A DNA stretch of 64,000 bases from Thermosynechococcus sp. HN-54 (GTDB lineage: Bacteria; Cyanobacteriota; Cyanobacteriia; Thermosynechococcales; Thermosynechococcaceae): contig NZ_CP098039.1 of assembly GCF_023650955.1 (NCBI RefSeq), positions 930,001-994,000 on the forward strand, read 5' to 3'. How positions within the stretch are numbered: the first letter of the stretch is position 1; each line of letters starts with the position of its first letter. This document shows positions 45,653-54,554 of this stretch, one piece after another. The notes below the pieces were generated by a model that did no database searches, was not told the DNA's origin, and saw nothing but the letters and a program-made list of their open reading frames with translations. Made by a program: the position numbers and the translations under genes.

Positions 45653-45890
45653 TATTTGCCGCCGCAGGCTTGGGATCAGGGTAGTACCATGCAGCATCAC
45701 GATTCACTTCACCATTGACAACAACGTGGTAGTAGCTAGCTGTGCCTTTCCAACCACAAACTGTGTGGGTATCGCTGGGCTGAAAATACGCCGAATTGAG
45801 TGCCTCGGGCGGAAAATAAACATTGCCTTCGACCACTTCGTAGCGATCGCTCTCGGCCAAGGTCGCGCCTTTCCAAACTGCTTTTGCCAT
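45606..45890 (-). CDS. DUF427 protein
   Basis: 94 residues with the DUF427 pattern: AVWKGATLAESDRYEVVEGNVYFPPEAL, of which VCGWKGTASYYHVVVNG and AAWYYPDPKPAAANIKGYVAFW are the most telling blocks. The family is small, beta-rich and of unknown function, and is common in cyanobacteria. Its 3' end is antisense to the last 15 codons of the metF-like gene. Confidence 0.9.
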   Translation of the reverse strand: MAKAVWKGATLAESDRYEVVEGNVYFPPEALNSAYFQPSDTHTVCGWKGTASYYHVVVNGEVNRDAAWYYPDPKPAAANIKGYVAFWRGVQVTR

Positions 45891-45916
45891 TACTTTTTTC
45901 TCAGGTGTTCCCCTTC

Positions 45917-46639
45917 TTAAGATAAAACAGGTGCCGTCAGCGGGCTAGGCACATTGGGGCGATCGGCACGAATTTGACCATCGCGAAACTGAATAATGCG
46001 GTGGGTGACAGCCGCCACATCGGCTTCATGGGTCACCATAATTACCGTCATTCCAGCCTCATTGAGTTGCCCAAAAATAGCCAGAATTTCCGCAGTGGTA
46101 TGGCTATCGAGGGCACCCGTGGGTTCATCGGCGAGGAGCAGTAGGGGCTGATTGACAATGGCGCGGGCGATCGCCACCCGTTGTTGCTGTCCTCCCGACA
46201 GTTGAGTGGGACGATTGTCAAGGCGGTGACCCAAGCCCACCTGTTCCAATGCTGCCACAGCGCGATCGCGCCGTTCCTTGGGGGGCACTTGGGCATAGAC
46301 CATGGGCAGCATCACATTTTCCAGTGCCGTTAGTTGCCCTAGCAGGTAGAACTGTTGAAAGACAAAGCCAATCTTGGCATTGCGAATATGGGCAAGTTCA
46401 TCATCGCTGAGACACGCCACATCCTGCCCATCGAGAAAGTAGCGGCCAGAGGTTGGACGATCCAAACAGCCAATAATATTCATCATTGTGGACTTTCCTG
46501 ACCCCGAAGCCCCCATAATTGCACAGTACTCCCCTCGCTGAATTTGTAGATTCACATCCTTGAGGGCGTGAACTTCGGTTTCCCCCTGGCCGTAAACCTT
46601 AGAAATGTGTTGTAGGCAAATGAGTGGCTGATCGAGCAT
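45917..46639 (-). CDS. ABC transporter ATPase, MacB/LolD type
   Basis: 240 residues. Walker A GASGSGKST, Q-loop FVFQQFYLL, signature LSGGQQQRVAIARA, Walker B LLLLADEPTGALD and the switch His (VTHEAD) are intact, so it should hydrolyse ATP. The MacB/LolD subgroup works in extrusion of lipoproteins, peptides or drugs together with an FtsX-fold permease, but no permease gene is adjacent. It is divergent from the wza-like gene (112 nt between the starts). Confidence 0.92.
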   Translation of the reverse strand: MLDQPLICLQHISKVYGQGETEVHALKDVNLQIQRGEYCAIMGASGSGKSTMMNIIGCLDRPTSGRYFLDGQDVACLSDDELAHIRNAKIGFVFQQFYLLGQLTALENVMLPMVYAQVPPKERRDRAVAALEQVGLGHRLDNRPTQLSGGQQQRVAIARAIVNQPLLLLADEPTGALDSHTTAEILAIFGQLNEAGMTVIMVTHEADVAAVTHRIIQFRDGQIRADRPNVPSPLTAPVLS

Positions 46640-46750
46640 TACAATTAGGTGACAAGGTCATTTGCACTCATTCTAAAGCCTTTTTTCATGACCTTGGTTG
46701 CGACTAGATCGCATATGGTAGAACAAACAAGTGAGTGAGGAGAATGAACT

Positions 46751-47872
46751 ATGGGGTGCAGAGCATTGCCAAAGCTACACAACACCGTCATCACGCTGGC
46801 GATCGCTAGTGGATTGACCCTTGGGGCAACACTGATGGCACCCCGCTCGGCCACTGCTCAGCCGATGCCCGTCAGCGCAAGCTCCTATAGTTTTACCAGC
46901 ATTAACCCCCTTCAGGACTATCTTTTGGGTGCAGGGGATGTACTTTTCATTGAGGTTGTCAACCTTCCCTCAACAGTCACTAATCAACGACAATTTAGTG
47001 TTAATCTTGATGGCTCATTAACTTTACCTTTGGCAGGGCGCGTCATGGTGGGCGGCTTAACCCTACCCCAAGCAGAGCAGGTCATTCTCAAGGCCTATAG
47101 TAAGGTCATGCGCTTTCCAGCAGTGACTGTTACATTACAAACCCCGCGCCCCATGAAGATTCTGGTGGCGGGTGAAGTCACCCGTCCAGGGTCTTACATT
47201 GTCCCTTTTACTTCTGTGTCAACTTCTGCCCCTGGTATTGGCCTCTCAGGTGGATTAACATGGCCTCGTCTTAGCCAAGTACTGGCTCAAAGCGGTGGAA
47301 TTACCCAAGAGGCCGATATTCGCAACATTGAGGTACGCCGTCAACTGGGAAATGGCCAAACAGCCGTAACCAGAATTAATCTTTGGGAGATGATTCAATC
47401 GGGGGAGGCGAACCAAGATATTACACTGCGCAGTGATGATGTGATTGTGGTGCCCAAGGCGAAGGAAATCAATGCGGCTGAAGCAGTACGGGTTGCCTCT
47501 GCAACGTTTTCGCCGCAGGTGATCCGAGTGCAGGTTGTCGGGGAAGTGGCGCGACCGGGTTTTGTCGAAGTGCCAGCCAATGCCACGCTTACTCAAGGAA
47601 TTGGGGCGGCTGGCGGATTTAATGTGCAACGTGCCAATATGTCTAGGGTAACGCTGGTGCGACTCAATCGGGATGGCACGGTCAGTCGGCGACGGATTCC
47701 CTTTAGCTTGGCGGCTCAACCCAATGCAAATAATAATCCTGTGTTGCAACAGGGGGATGTGATTGTTGTCGAACGGTCAGGGCTGACGCAGGTGGGAGAC
47801 ACGATTGGCAATGCGTTACGGCCTTTGGGGGCATTGGGAACCCTAGGATTCTTTATCAATCTATTCGACTAG
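46751..47872 (+). CDS. Polysaccharide export protein, Wza-like (OPX)
   Basis: 373 residues with a signal peptide (VITLAIASGLTLGATLMAP...ATAQ). DYLLGAGDVLFIEVVNLP is the Poly_export domain, followed by two SLBB domains (KILVAGEVTRPGSYIVPF and IRVQVVGEVARPGFVEVPA). The C-terminus shows no membrane-spanning amphipathic helix as in E. coli Wza. It should be the periplasmic/outer-membrane part of a capsule or EPS channel and is 24 nt ahead of its usual partner, the Wzc-like gene. Ribosome site GAGGAG. Confidence 0.9.
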   Translation: MGCRALPKLHNTVITLAIASGLTLGATLMAPRSATAQPMPVSASSYSFTSINPLQDYLLGAGDVLFIEVVNLPSTVTNQRQFSVNLDGSLTLPLAGRVMVGGLTLPQAEQVILKAYSKVMRFPAVTVTLQTPRPMKILVAGEVTRPGSYIVPFTSVSTSAPGIGLSGGLTWPRLSQVLAQSGGITQEADIRNIEVRRQLGNGQTAVTRINLWEMIQSGEANQDITLRSDDVIVVPKAKEINAAEAVRVASATFSPQVIRVQVVGEVARPGFVEVPANATLTQGIGAAGGFNVQRANMSRVTLVRLNRDGTVSRRRIPFSLAAQPNANNNPVLQQGDVIVVERSGLTQVGDTIGNALRPLGALGTLGFFINLFD

Positions 47873-47896
47873 CTATTGATTAGGTATGTGCTACTA

Positions 47897-50122
47897 ATGT
47901 CCCTCCCACAAAAGGTACCCAATTTACGGGTCGTTGATCGCCAGCGAAATCCACTGCGGTTCAGCACCACCAAGAGTTCTCAAAAGGGTGGGCTGCAAGC
48001 TTTTAGCGATCGCTGTCGGCGACGGTGGCGACTGCTCTCTGGCACAGCCTTACTGTCATTTTTGGTCATGGGGGGGTATGTCCTCTGGCAACCCCAAATG
48101 TATGAGGCTTATTTTCGCCTCTTGATGGAGCCGGTGAGTGAAGCACAGCCTCCGCCAACGCCGAACCCGCGTGGTGGTATTGCAGGTACGCTCCCTCCGG
48201 AGTCTCTGCCGGCTCCACCGCCAACCCCACTGCCTCAAGTGGATGTGGGGTCACAGATTCTGGTTCTGGAAAGTGACAAAATCCTAGCCCCTATTGCCCA
48301 GAAACTGCAACGGCAGTATCCCCATTTGACCACACGGGTCTTGGCCGAGCATCTGGAAATTCGGCCAGTGGTTAGTTCCGCCACAGAGCAACTGCTGACA
48401 CAAACAAAAGTGCTAGAAGTGGCCTATCGCGATCGCCAGCCAGAAATCGTGACCGCAGTATTAAGGGCCGTGGCAGAGGCATTTGTTGACTACAGTCAGC
48501 GCGATCGCCAAGAACAACTCAATCGCACCCTAGAGCAACTGGACAAAGACATCAATCAGCACCTTACAGAATTAGAGCAACTCCAGCAGCAACTCCAAGC
48601 GAGCCAACCCGCAGGCACCAGCCTACAACCCTCAGAACAACTGCGCTTTTTGACAGAACAGTATCGTAAAATCCACAGTCTTCGCCAAGCGGCTCGCCTC
48701 AAGGCCGTGGAGGCCTATGGTCGTTTTCAAGGCCTGCAGGAACAACTGAAGATGACGCCAGCCGAGGCTCTAGCGGCAGCCAATTTGAGTACCTCTCCCG
48801 CTTATCAGCAACAACTGGCACGCATTCAAGAACTGGATCAAGAAATTGCCAAGAATCTAGCCATTTTTCGGGAAGGGACACCCGTCATCCAAGCCCTAGA
48901 GGAACAGCGGCGCGTCTTGGTGGAGCAATTGCAGGCGATCGCCAGCCAAGTGATTGGTGAGCAGTATCAAGTGGACAACCCCACGGCTCTAGGCTTTCAA
49001 GGAACAGTGTCACAAACGCTGATTACCAACTACATTACGGCGTGGATTGAATACGAAAACCAGCGGCGCTATGATGCTGAGCTTGCTGCCCCCCAAGCGG
49101 CGGTTGCCCAACAATTACAACAACTGAGTAGCCAACTTCCCGCCATCGATCGCCTTGAAAATCGGATTCGGACAGCCAATCTCTCCCTCGAGATGCTCAA
49201 TCAAGCGCGGCAAGCCGTGCAACTGCAACTAGCGCAGAACAATTTTGCTTGGCAAGTATTGACGGATCTAGAGAATCCCGCTGTCCAACCCACCTTTCCC
49301 CGCTTACTGCTGTTGGTAGTGGGGGCGATCGCCAGCCTTTTGTTGGGGGTTCTGGCTATTTATTTAGCAGATGCTGCCGCCAATACGTTTGTCAGTCCAG
49401 CCCAAGTGGAAGATACCCTCGGTTTGCCCCTCCTCGGCACAATTCCCAAGGCAACTCCCCAAACCAATCTCCGCTTAGAGCGCGTGGTGAAGGGCAATTC
49501 AGGGCTGTGGCAGGTGACCCAAGTCCTACCCTCTGTCGGGGAATGGGTGAAGTTTCAGGAAACCTTTCACCATCTGGTGGCCAACCTCCAGGCAGTGGGT
49601 CTAGGTCATTCATTGGCAGTCATTTCAGCCCTACCCGCCGATGGACGGACAACAATTGCCCTCAATCTTGCCCTTGCCGCTGCCGGCACGGGTCAGCGCG
49701 TTCTGCTCATTGATGGGGATTTGCGGCGACCTCAGATTCACCGCTATCTCGGACTCACAAATGAACAGGGCTTGGCGGATTGGTTAGTTCAGCGGCGGTA
49801 CTGGTACAGCGTTGCGCAAGCGAGGCAAGGCCTTGCGATTTTAACCGCCGGCGAGTTGCGGCAGCAGCCAATGCGATTCCTCAGCCAAGACACCCTCAAA
49901 CAGTTCATGGCGCACCTCAAAAACTACTTTGATCTGGTGATTGTGGATACCCCACCCTTGGCCAACTTTGCTGATGCCAAACTCTGGTCTGGTCTAGTGG
50001 ATCAGACACTCGTGGTCGTTAATTTGCAGGCACCCCAGCAACCTGTGCGCCTAGCCTTGGCAGATTACAGTTTGGGAAATGCCGGTGCCCTAGGGGTTGT
50101 GGTCAATCTTGGCTTAAGGTAG
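47897..50122 (+). CDS. Wzc-like polysaccharide co-polymerase with ATPase domain
   Basis: 741 residues from ATG 47897. N-terminal membrane helix (about 43-62, LLSGTALLSFLVMGGYVLW). A Pro-rich loop (80-120) and a long periplasmic coiled coil (about 170-440) follow, then a second helix (LLLLVVGAIASLLLGVLAIY). The cytosolic BY-kinase-like domain is at 500-741. Walker A' (VLLIDGDLRRP) and B (LVIVDTPPL) are normal, but Walker A reads ALPADGRTT, with Arg584 where the catalytic Lys is expected. The C-terminus lacks a tyrosine cluster. It probably controls chain length but may not be an active kinase. Confidence 0.88.
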   Translation: MSLPQKVPNLRVVDRQRNPLRFSTTKSSQKGGLQAFSDRCRRRWRLLSGTALLSFLVMGGYVLWQPQMYEAYFRLLMEPVSEAQPPPTPNPRGGIAGTLPPESLPAPPPTPLPQVDVGSQILVLESDKILAPIAQKLQRQYPHLTTRVLAEHLEIRPVVSSATEQLLTQTKVLEVAYRDRQPEIVTAVLRAVAEAFVDYSQRDRQEQLNRTLEQLDKDINQHLTELEQLQQQLQASQPAGTSLQPSEQLRFLTEQYRKIHSLRQAARLKAVEAYGRFQGLQEQLKMTPAEALAAANLSTSPAYQQQLARIQELDQEIAKNLAIFREGTPVIQALEEQRRVLVEQLQAIASQVIGEQYQVDNPTALGFQGTVSQTLITNYITAWIEYENQRRYDAELAAPQAAVAQQLQQLSSQLPAIDRLENRIRTANLSLEMLNQARQAVQLQLAQNNFAWQVLTDLENPAVQPTFPRLLLLVVGAIASLLLGVLAIYLADAAANTFVSPAQVEDTLGLPLLGTIPKATPQTNLRLERVVKGNSGLWQVTQVLPSVGEWVKFQETFHHLVANLQAVGLGHSLAVISALPADGRTTIALNLALAAAGTGQRVLLIDGDLRRPQIHRYLGLTNEQGLADWLVQRRYWYSVAQARQGLAILTAGELRQQPMRFLSQDTLKQFMAHLKNYFDLVIVDTPPLANFADAKLWSGLVDQTLVVVNLQAPQQPVRLALADYSLGNAGALGVVVNLGLR

Positions 50123-50141
50123 CACGGTTAATTGGCAGGAA

Positions 50142-51212
50142 TTATTCCTCAAAGAACCATAGTTCTTTGTTAATACTCTCATCTAACACTTGGGGGGGGC
50201 GCAGGACAAGCAGCAGTTGGCCGAGAATTGGGGTTGTTGGCGGTTCAGGAAACCAAGCGAGTCGGACAGTGTCGCCGGGGGCAGGGCTAATCAGGAGATA
50301 GCGATCGCGATCCCATTCTTGAAGACCACGATCCACAATCAGGAGCACCTGTTCAATGGGGAGTCCCTCAGGCGTTGGCGGTAATTCTGTGGGTAAGTCT
50401 GCCACCGGCCAAAGCACCGCCACTGGATCAAGGGCATTCAGGAGAACCTGCCAACTGGGGAGAGCCACTAGGCTCATGGGTTGGGGGACAGAGACTAGTT
50501 GAAAGGCGCCTGTAGAAGTTAACTGGGGTACTTGATTAAAGGCTGCGGCAGTGAGGGGGGCTGTTCCTGCGACGGGAACGAGGTAGGGCAAGTCTTCAGC
50601 GGAATCCAAGCGGTAAAGGGGGAGTCGGGGTTGGCTAGCAGCGGGGACAACGGTAAAGTCCGTTAGCAGCTTTTCAAGCGCTTGGCGACCTGTGGTGGAT
50701 TCAACAAAGCGAAAGCCCTGGGCAATGAGGCGCGATCGCTGAGCGAGATCTCGTTGCTGCCGCGCCAGTTGCCAATAATAGCGACCAATGCGATCGCCGA
50801 CGCTGTCACCAAAACCTTCACTGTCATCCTTTTGATAGCTCACCACCTTGAGGGCACGACACACCTCATGAACGGCAGTGACATCCAGTTGTTTCTCGAC
50901 AATGAGGGTTGCTGCTGCAAGGCGATCGCTCGCCGACAACACCCGCAGTTCATAGAGCAGATCACTGCCGCGCGTTTGAAAATAGGCACGCACAGGTTCC
51001 GGTGCCTCCCGCAGGCTCTGGCTCACTTGCAGGGCAATGATGAGTTGATTTTGGTGGATCGGTTCAATCCCAGTTGCCTCAAAAATCGCTTGGGGAGATA
51101 GCCCCTGTTTTTGTAGTTGCTGGCATCCTGCTCCCCAATCTTGCCAAGTTCCCTCTTTGCGACGTAGGCGTTGAATCACTTCCGTTGTCAGAGCATCCTG
51201 TTCTTGACTCAT
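50142..51212 (-). CDS. raf1: Rubisco accumulation factor 1
   Basis: Assembly chaperone that binds RbcL dimers after chaperonin release. 356 residues: an N-terminal helix-turn-helix-like alpha domain (GTWQDWGAGCQQLQKQGLSP...), a linker near 200, and a beta domain (about 215-340). The C-terminal block DRYLLISPAPGDTVRLAW and the ending NKELWFFEE match Raf1. It is the last gene of the lysA-cdaA-uppS-upp-thrB-raf1 run, 40 nt behind thrB, and convergent to the Wzc-like gene (19 nt between). Confidence 0.92.
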   Translation of the reverse strand: MSQEQDALTTEVIQRLRRKEGTWQDWGAGCQQLQKQGLSPQAIFEATGIEPIHQNQLIIALQVSQSLREAPEPVRAYFQTRGSDLLYELRVLSASDRLAAATLIVEKQLDVTAVHEVCRALKVVSYQKDDSEGFGDSVGDRIGRYYWQLARQQRDLAQRSRLIAQGFRFVESTTGRQALEKLLTDFTVVPAASQPRLPLYRLDSAEDLPYLVPVAGTAPLTAAAFNQVPQLTSTGAFQLVSVPQPMSLVALPSWQVLLNALDPVAVLWPVADLPTELPPTPEGLPIEQVLLIVDRGLQEWDRDRYLLISPAPGDTVRLAWFPEPPTTPILGQLLLVLRPPQVLDESINKELWFFEE

Positions 51213-51252
51213 TAAACCACCTCCTAGCAGCAGGGAAGCATTTTATTGATTT

Positions 51253-52158
51253 CTAGCGATCGCGCACCGTTGTGCCTTGGCGTTGAATGGCTAACACTTC
51301 CACCCGTGCCTGTACACCAAAGGTTGCCCATGTTTCCTGCAAAGCAGTGGCAATGCCCGAAGCAGTAACGGGATCGCCAAGAGCTAAGAGGGTTGGCCCT
51401 GCCCCACTAATCACAAGACCATGGGCACCCGCCGCCAGAGCCGCTCTGTGCAGAGCGGCATAGCCCTTAATCAAGCTTTGGCGGTAGGGTTGATGCAGGC
51501 GATCGCCCAAGGCCAGTTGCAGCCATTCCCGTTGCCCGGTTTCCAATCCCCGCAGCAATGCCCCCAAGTGACTGATATTAAAGACGGCATCAGCGTAGGT
51601 ACAGTGGGCAGGCAGCACTTGACGTGCTGTTTCCGTGGCTAGCTCAAAGTCTGGAATTGCCACAATCGGCACCACATCCTGATCCCAAGGAATTTCTAGC
51701 CAATGCCATCCCCCTGTACCCTCTTGGACCGCAAGGCGACAGCCACCTAGCAAGGCAGGTACCACATTATCGGGGTGGCCTTCCATTTCAATCGCCAGTT
51801 CTAGAACCTCGGTATGACTGAGGGGAAAGCCGGCTAACCGATTCGCCCCCACCAAGCCACCAATAATTGCTGTGGCTGAACTGCCGAGGCCGCGGGCAAG
51901 GGGAACCCCTAGATCTATTTCTAGATACACGGGCGGCGCTTCACGCCCTAGATATTCATAGAGACGGGTGTAGGCACGATAGGCCAAATTGTCGGTGCTA
52001 CTACTGACCGCCGCGGCCTCAGTACCCCTAATGCTGACATGGGGGCGATCGCTCCAAGAAAACGTAAAGGTATTCGTTAGGGTCAGAGCCGCCCCAAGGC
52101 AATCAAACCCAGGCCCCAAATTGGCCGTTGTTGCCGGCACAGTGACTACTGTCATCAT
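51253..52158 (-). CDS. thrB: Homoserine kinase
   Basis: GHMP kinase that phosphorylates homoserine for threonine synthesis. VPATTANLGPGFDCLG is the substrate motif, VPLARGLGSSATAIIGG the ATP-binding Pro-x3-Gly-Leu-Gly-Ser-Ser-Ala loop, and GLVISGAGPTLLAL the third motif. 301 residues, normal. It starts 3 nt behind the stop of upp, so the two are translationally close. Confidence 0.96.
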   Translation of the reverse strand: MMTVVTVPATTANLGPGFDCLGAALTLTNTFTFSWSDRPHVSIRGTEAAAVSSSTDNLAYRAYTRLYEYLGREAPPVYLEIDLGVPLARGLGSSATAIIGGLVGANRLAGFPLSHTEVLELAIEMEGHPDNVVPALLGGCRLAVQEGTGGWHWLEIPWDQDVVPIVAIPDFELATETARQVLPAHCTYADAVFNISHLGALLRGLETGQREWLQLALGDRLHQPYRQSLIKGYAALHRAALAAGAHGLVISGAGPTLLALGDPVTASGIATALQETWATFGVQARVEVLAIQRQGTTVRDR

Positions 52159-52161
52159 GGG

Positions 52162-52824
52162 TTAGCTTTCCTCCCCAGTGCCAAAGGCGCGATCGCCCGC
52201 ATCTCCCAAACCGGGCACAATAAAGCCCTGCTCATTCAATGTCTCATCAATCGTGGCCGCATAAACTTGCACTGCGGGAAAATGGGCACCGAGTTTCTGC
52301 AACGCTGGCGGAGCAGTGACAACGGAAATAATTCGCACCAAGGCTGGGTCAATCCCCCGCTGCACCAATTCCTGCATTGCTGTCATGATTGAACCTCCCG
52401 TCGCCAGCATCGGCTCACTAATGAGCACACGGGTTTGCGGGTCAAACTGCGGGGGCAACCTATTGAGATAGCAACTGGGTTCAAGGGTGGCCTCATCCCG
52501 CACAATCCCTAGGTGGTAGGTTTTTGCCGTTGGTAAAACCCCTTGGGCACCATCCAGCAAGGCCAAACCCGCCCGCAGAATCGGTACGACCACGACGGGT
52601 ACTTGGGGATTCACCACCAGCGCTGCGCAGGGAGCAAGGGGCGTTTCCACCACTGTTTCCGCCGTTGGCAACCATTCCCGTGCCGCCTCATAGGCCAGCC
52701 ATCGCCCCAGTTCTGTCATGGCCACCCGAAATAAGGGGGTGGGCGTGTTGCGATCGCGAGCCACCGTCAGCCAATGTTGAATTAAGGGATGGGGGGGGAC
52801 ATAAATGCGCAATTGGGGAGTCAC
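52162..52824 (-). CDS. upp: Uracil phosphoribosyltransferase
   Basis: Salvages uracil to UMP using PRPP. 220 residues from a GTG. VPILRAGLALLDGAQ, ISEPMLATGGSIMTAMQELV and the C-terminal VPGLGDAGDRAFGT are the standard PRTase and uracil-binding blocks. The catalytic loop Glu-Pro replaces the usual Asp-Pro in the PRPP motif (SEPMLATGGS), as in some cyanobacterial homologues. Fourth gene of the lysA operon. Confidence 0.92.
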   Translation of the reverse strand: MTPQLRIYVPPHPLIQHWLTVARDRNTPTPLFRVAMTELGRWLAYEAAREWLPTAETVVETPLAPCAALVVNPQVPVVVVPILRAGLALLDGAQGVLPTAKTYHLGIVRDEATLEPSCYLNRLPPQFDPQTRVLISEPMLATGGSIMTAMQELVQRGIDPALVRIISVVTAPPALQKLGAHFPAVQVYAATIDETLNEQGFIVPGLGDAGDRAFGTGEES

Positions 52825-52883
52825 ACTATCGCTCCAACGTGTACCCAGCAGGCTTTCCTATTCTCCACCGAAACAGCTCCCTT

Positions 52884-53633
52884 TTAGACACGGCCAAATC
52901 GCCGCTGTCGCTGTTGGTAATCCCGCAGAGCTTCGTGGAAAGCAGCGCGGTCAAAATCGGGCCAGAGGGTCTTGGTGACGTAAATTTCTGAATAGGCCAC
53001 CTGCCACAGCAAAAAGTTACTGACGCGCAGCTCACCACTGGTGCGAATGAGCAAATCGGGATCTGGGAGGCCACCCGTGTACAAATGCCGCTCAAAAAGC
53101 ACTTCATCAATATCGGCTGGATCCAGCAAACCCGCTTTCACTTGGGCGGCAATCGAACGGCAAGCGTGGATGATTTCCCGTCGCCCACCATAGTTCGTGG
53201 CCACGACAAATTTAATTTTTTGGTTATTGGCCGTAGCGGCCATTGCCCGCTCAATTTCCGCTTGGAGGGACGGGGGTAAACAGGCCAAATCCCCCACGAA
53301 GTGGATCTGCACCCCCTCGGCCACCATTTCCTCTAGCTCCCGCCGCAGCACCCGCTCAAAGAGGGTCATCAGAAAGTCCACCTCCGGCAGGGGGCGACCC
53401 CAGTTTTCTGTGGAGAAGGCGTAGGCGGTCAGGGCTTCGATCCCCCAATCTTTGCAACAGCGCAGTAGATCCTTGAGGGTGTCCACCCCCCGTTGATGCC
53501 CCATAATGCGCGGTAAATTGCGTTGCTTTGCCCAGCGGCCATTGCCATCCATAATCACCGCTACATGCCGCGGCAGGCGATCGCGATCCAAATCCTCGGG
53601 TAACTCAATGAGTGAATGGGGCTGTAGCGTCAT
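52884..53633 (-). CDS. uppS: Undecaprenyl diphosphate synthase
   Basis: cis-Prenyltransferase making the C55 lipid carrier for peptidoglycan and polysaccharide. 249 residues from ATG 53633 (a GTG two codons upstream is possible). The Mg-binding loop [20 protein letters not shown], the segment [13 protein letters not shown] and the C-terminal [18 protein letters not shown] with RTSGE are intact. It lies 22 nt behind cdaA. Confidence 0.96.
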   Translation of the reverse strand: MTLQPHSLIELPEDLDRDRLPRHVAVIMDGNGRWAKQRNLPRIMGHQRGVDTLKDLLRCCKDWGIEALTAYAFSTENWGRPLPEVDFLMTLFERVLRRELEEMVAEGVQIHFVGDLACLPPSLQAEIERAMAATANNQKIKFVVATNYGGRREIIHACRSIAAQVKAGLLDPADIDEVLFERHLYTGGLPDPDLLIRTSGELRVSNFLLWQVAYSEIYVTKTLWPDFDRAAFHEALRDYQQRQRRFGRV

Positions 53634-53655
53634 GGACACATCCTATTGACGGAAA

Positions 53656-54534
53656 TTAGCGCAGTGGCCATACCATTTTCCAGAATTTTAAGCTGTGGCG
53701 ACGTTGGCTAGGCTGTGAAGTTCCTGTCCTAGGACTCTGCACGTATTGCCGTAACAACTCTCCTAGTTTACTGCTTGTGAGGGGACGTTGAAGCTCCCCC
53801 TTAAAGGCAAGGGAAATTGACCCCGTTTCCTCAGAGACCACCACACAGACACAGTGGCTAATGCGTTCGGTAATCCCTAGGGCAGCCCGATGGCGAGTCC
53901 CCAACTGCCAAGGCCCCGTGCGATCCGAGAGGGGCAAGATCAATTTTGCCGCGATCACCTCGCTACCCCGTACCCAAATTGCCCCATCATGGAGGGGCGA
54001 ACTGACCTGAAAAATTGACGTGATGAGTTCCGGAGAGAGGCGAGCATTCAGGGGAATCCCCGCATGGGTAAAATCTTGGGGGGTGAGTTTTGTATGGGTT
54101 TCCAGCAAAATGAGTGCCCCTGTGCGATCTTGAGACAAGCCCTTCACTGCCGTCACAATCAGGTCAACGGCATCATTGGTGAGACTAGATTCCGCCACAG
54201 GTTGCATCAAGCCAAAAAATTGCCCCCGTCCCAGTTGCTCAAGAAAAATGCGAATCTCCGATTGCAGAATGACGGCTAAGGCCACCGCAGAGCCAATCAC
54301 TAAGTTGTGAAGAACAAAGCTCAAAAACTGTAGCTCAATGGCACGACTGAGGGAGGTCGCCAAAAGCAGGAAGATAAAGCCCCGTACCATCCACAGGGTG
54401 CGCCGCTCGGCCACAAGCCGCAAAATAGCGTAGGTTAAGGCCAAGACCAAAACCACATCCACCACTGTTCGCACCTTGGCCAGTGTCTCCGAGGACAGCA
54501 GCAGCCATGGCAAGTTACCTAGGAGACTCATCAT
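53656..54534 (-). CDS. cdaA: Diadenylate cyclase, CdaA type
   Basis: Makes c-di-AMP from two ATP. Three N-terminal membrane helices (about 23-43, 48-68 and 73-92) are followed by the DAC domain. The two catalytic motifs are intact: SSPLHDGAIW (Asp-Gly-Ala, 183-185) and LGTRHRAALG (Arg-His-Arg, 214-216). 292 residues. In Gram-positive bacteria CdaA sits with cdaR and glmM; here it lies between lysA and uppS and CdaR is not adjacent. c-di-AMP in cyanobacteria is linked to osmolarity and night survival. Confidence 0.94.
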   Translation of the reverse strand: MMSLLGNLPWLLLSSETLAKVRTVVDVVLVLALTYAILRLVAERRTLWMVRGFIFLLLATSLSRAIELQFLSFVLHNLVIGSAVALAVILQSEIRIFLEQLGRGQFFGLMQPVAESSLTNDAVDLIVTAVKGLSQDRTGALILLETHTKLTPQDFTHAGIPLNARLSPELITSIFQVSSPLHDGAIWVRGSEVIAAKLILPLSDRTGPWQLGTRHRAALGITERISHCVCVVVSEETGSISLAFKGELQRPLTSSKLGELLRQYVQSPRTGTSQPSQRRHSLKFWKMVWPLR

Positions 54535-54554
54535 CCCATCGTGCTCGTCACCTC

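Noticed and set aside
50137-50149. Perfect palindrome AGGAATTATTCCT at the end of raf1
   Set aside because: The loop is a single base, so no RNA hairpin can form, and it partly codes for the Raf1 C-terminus; likely chance.
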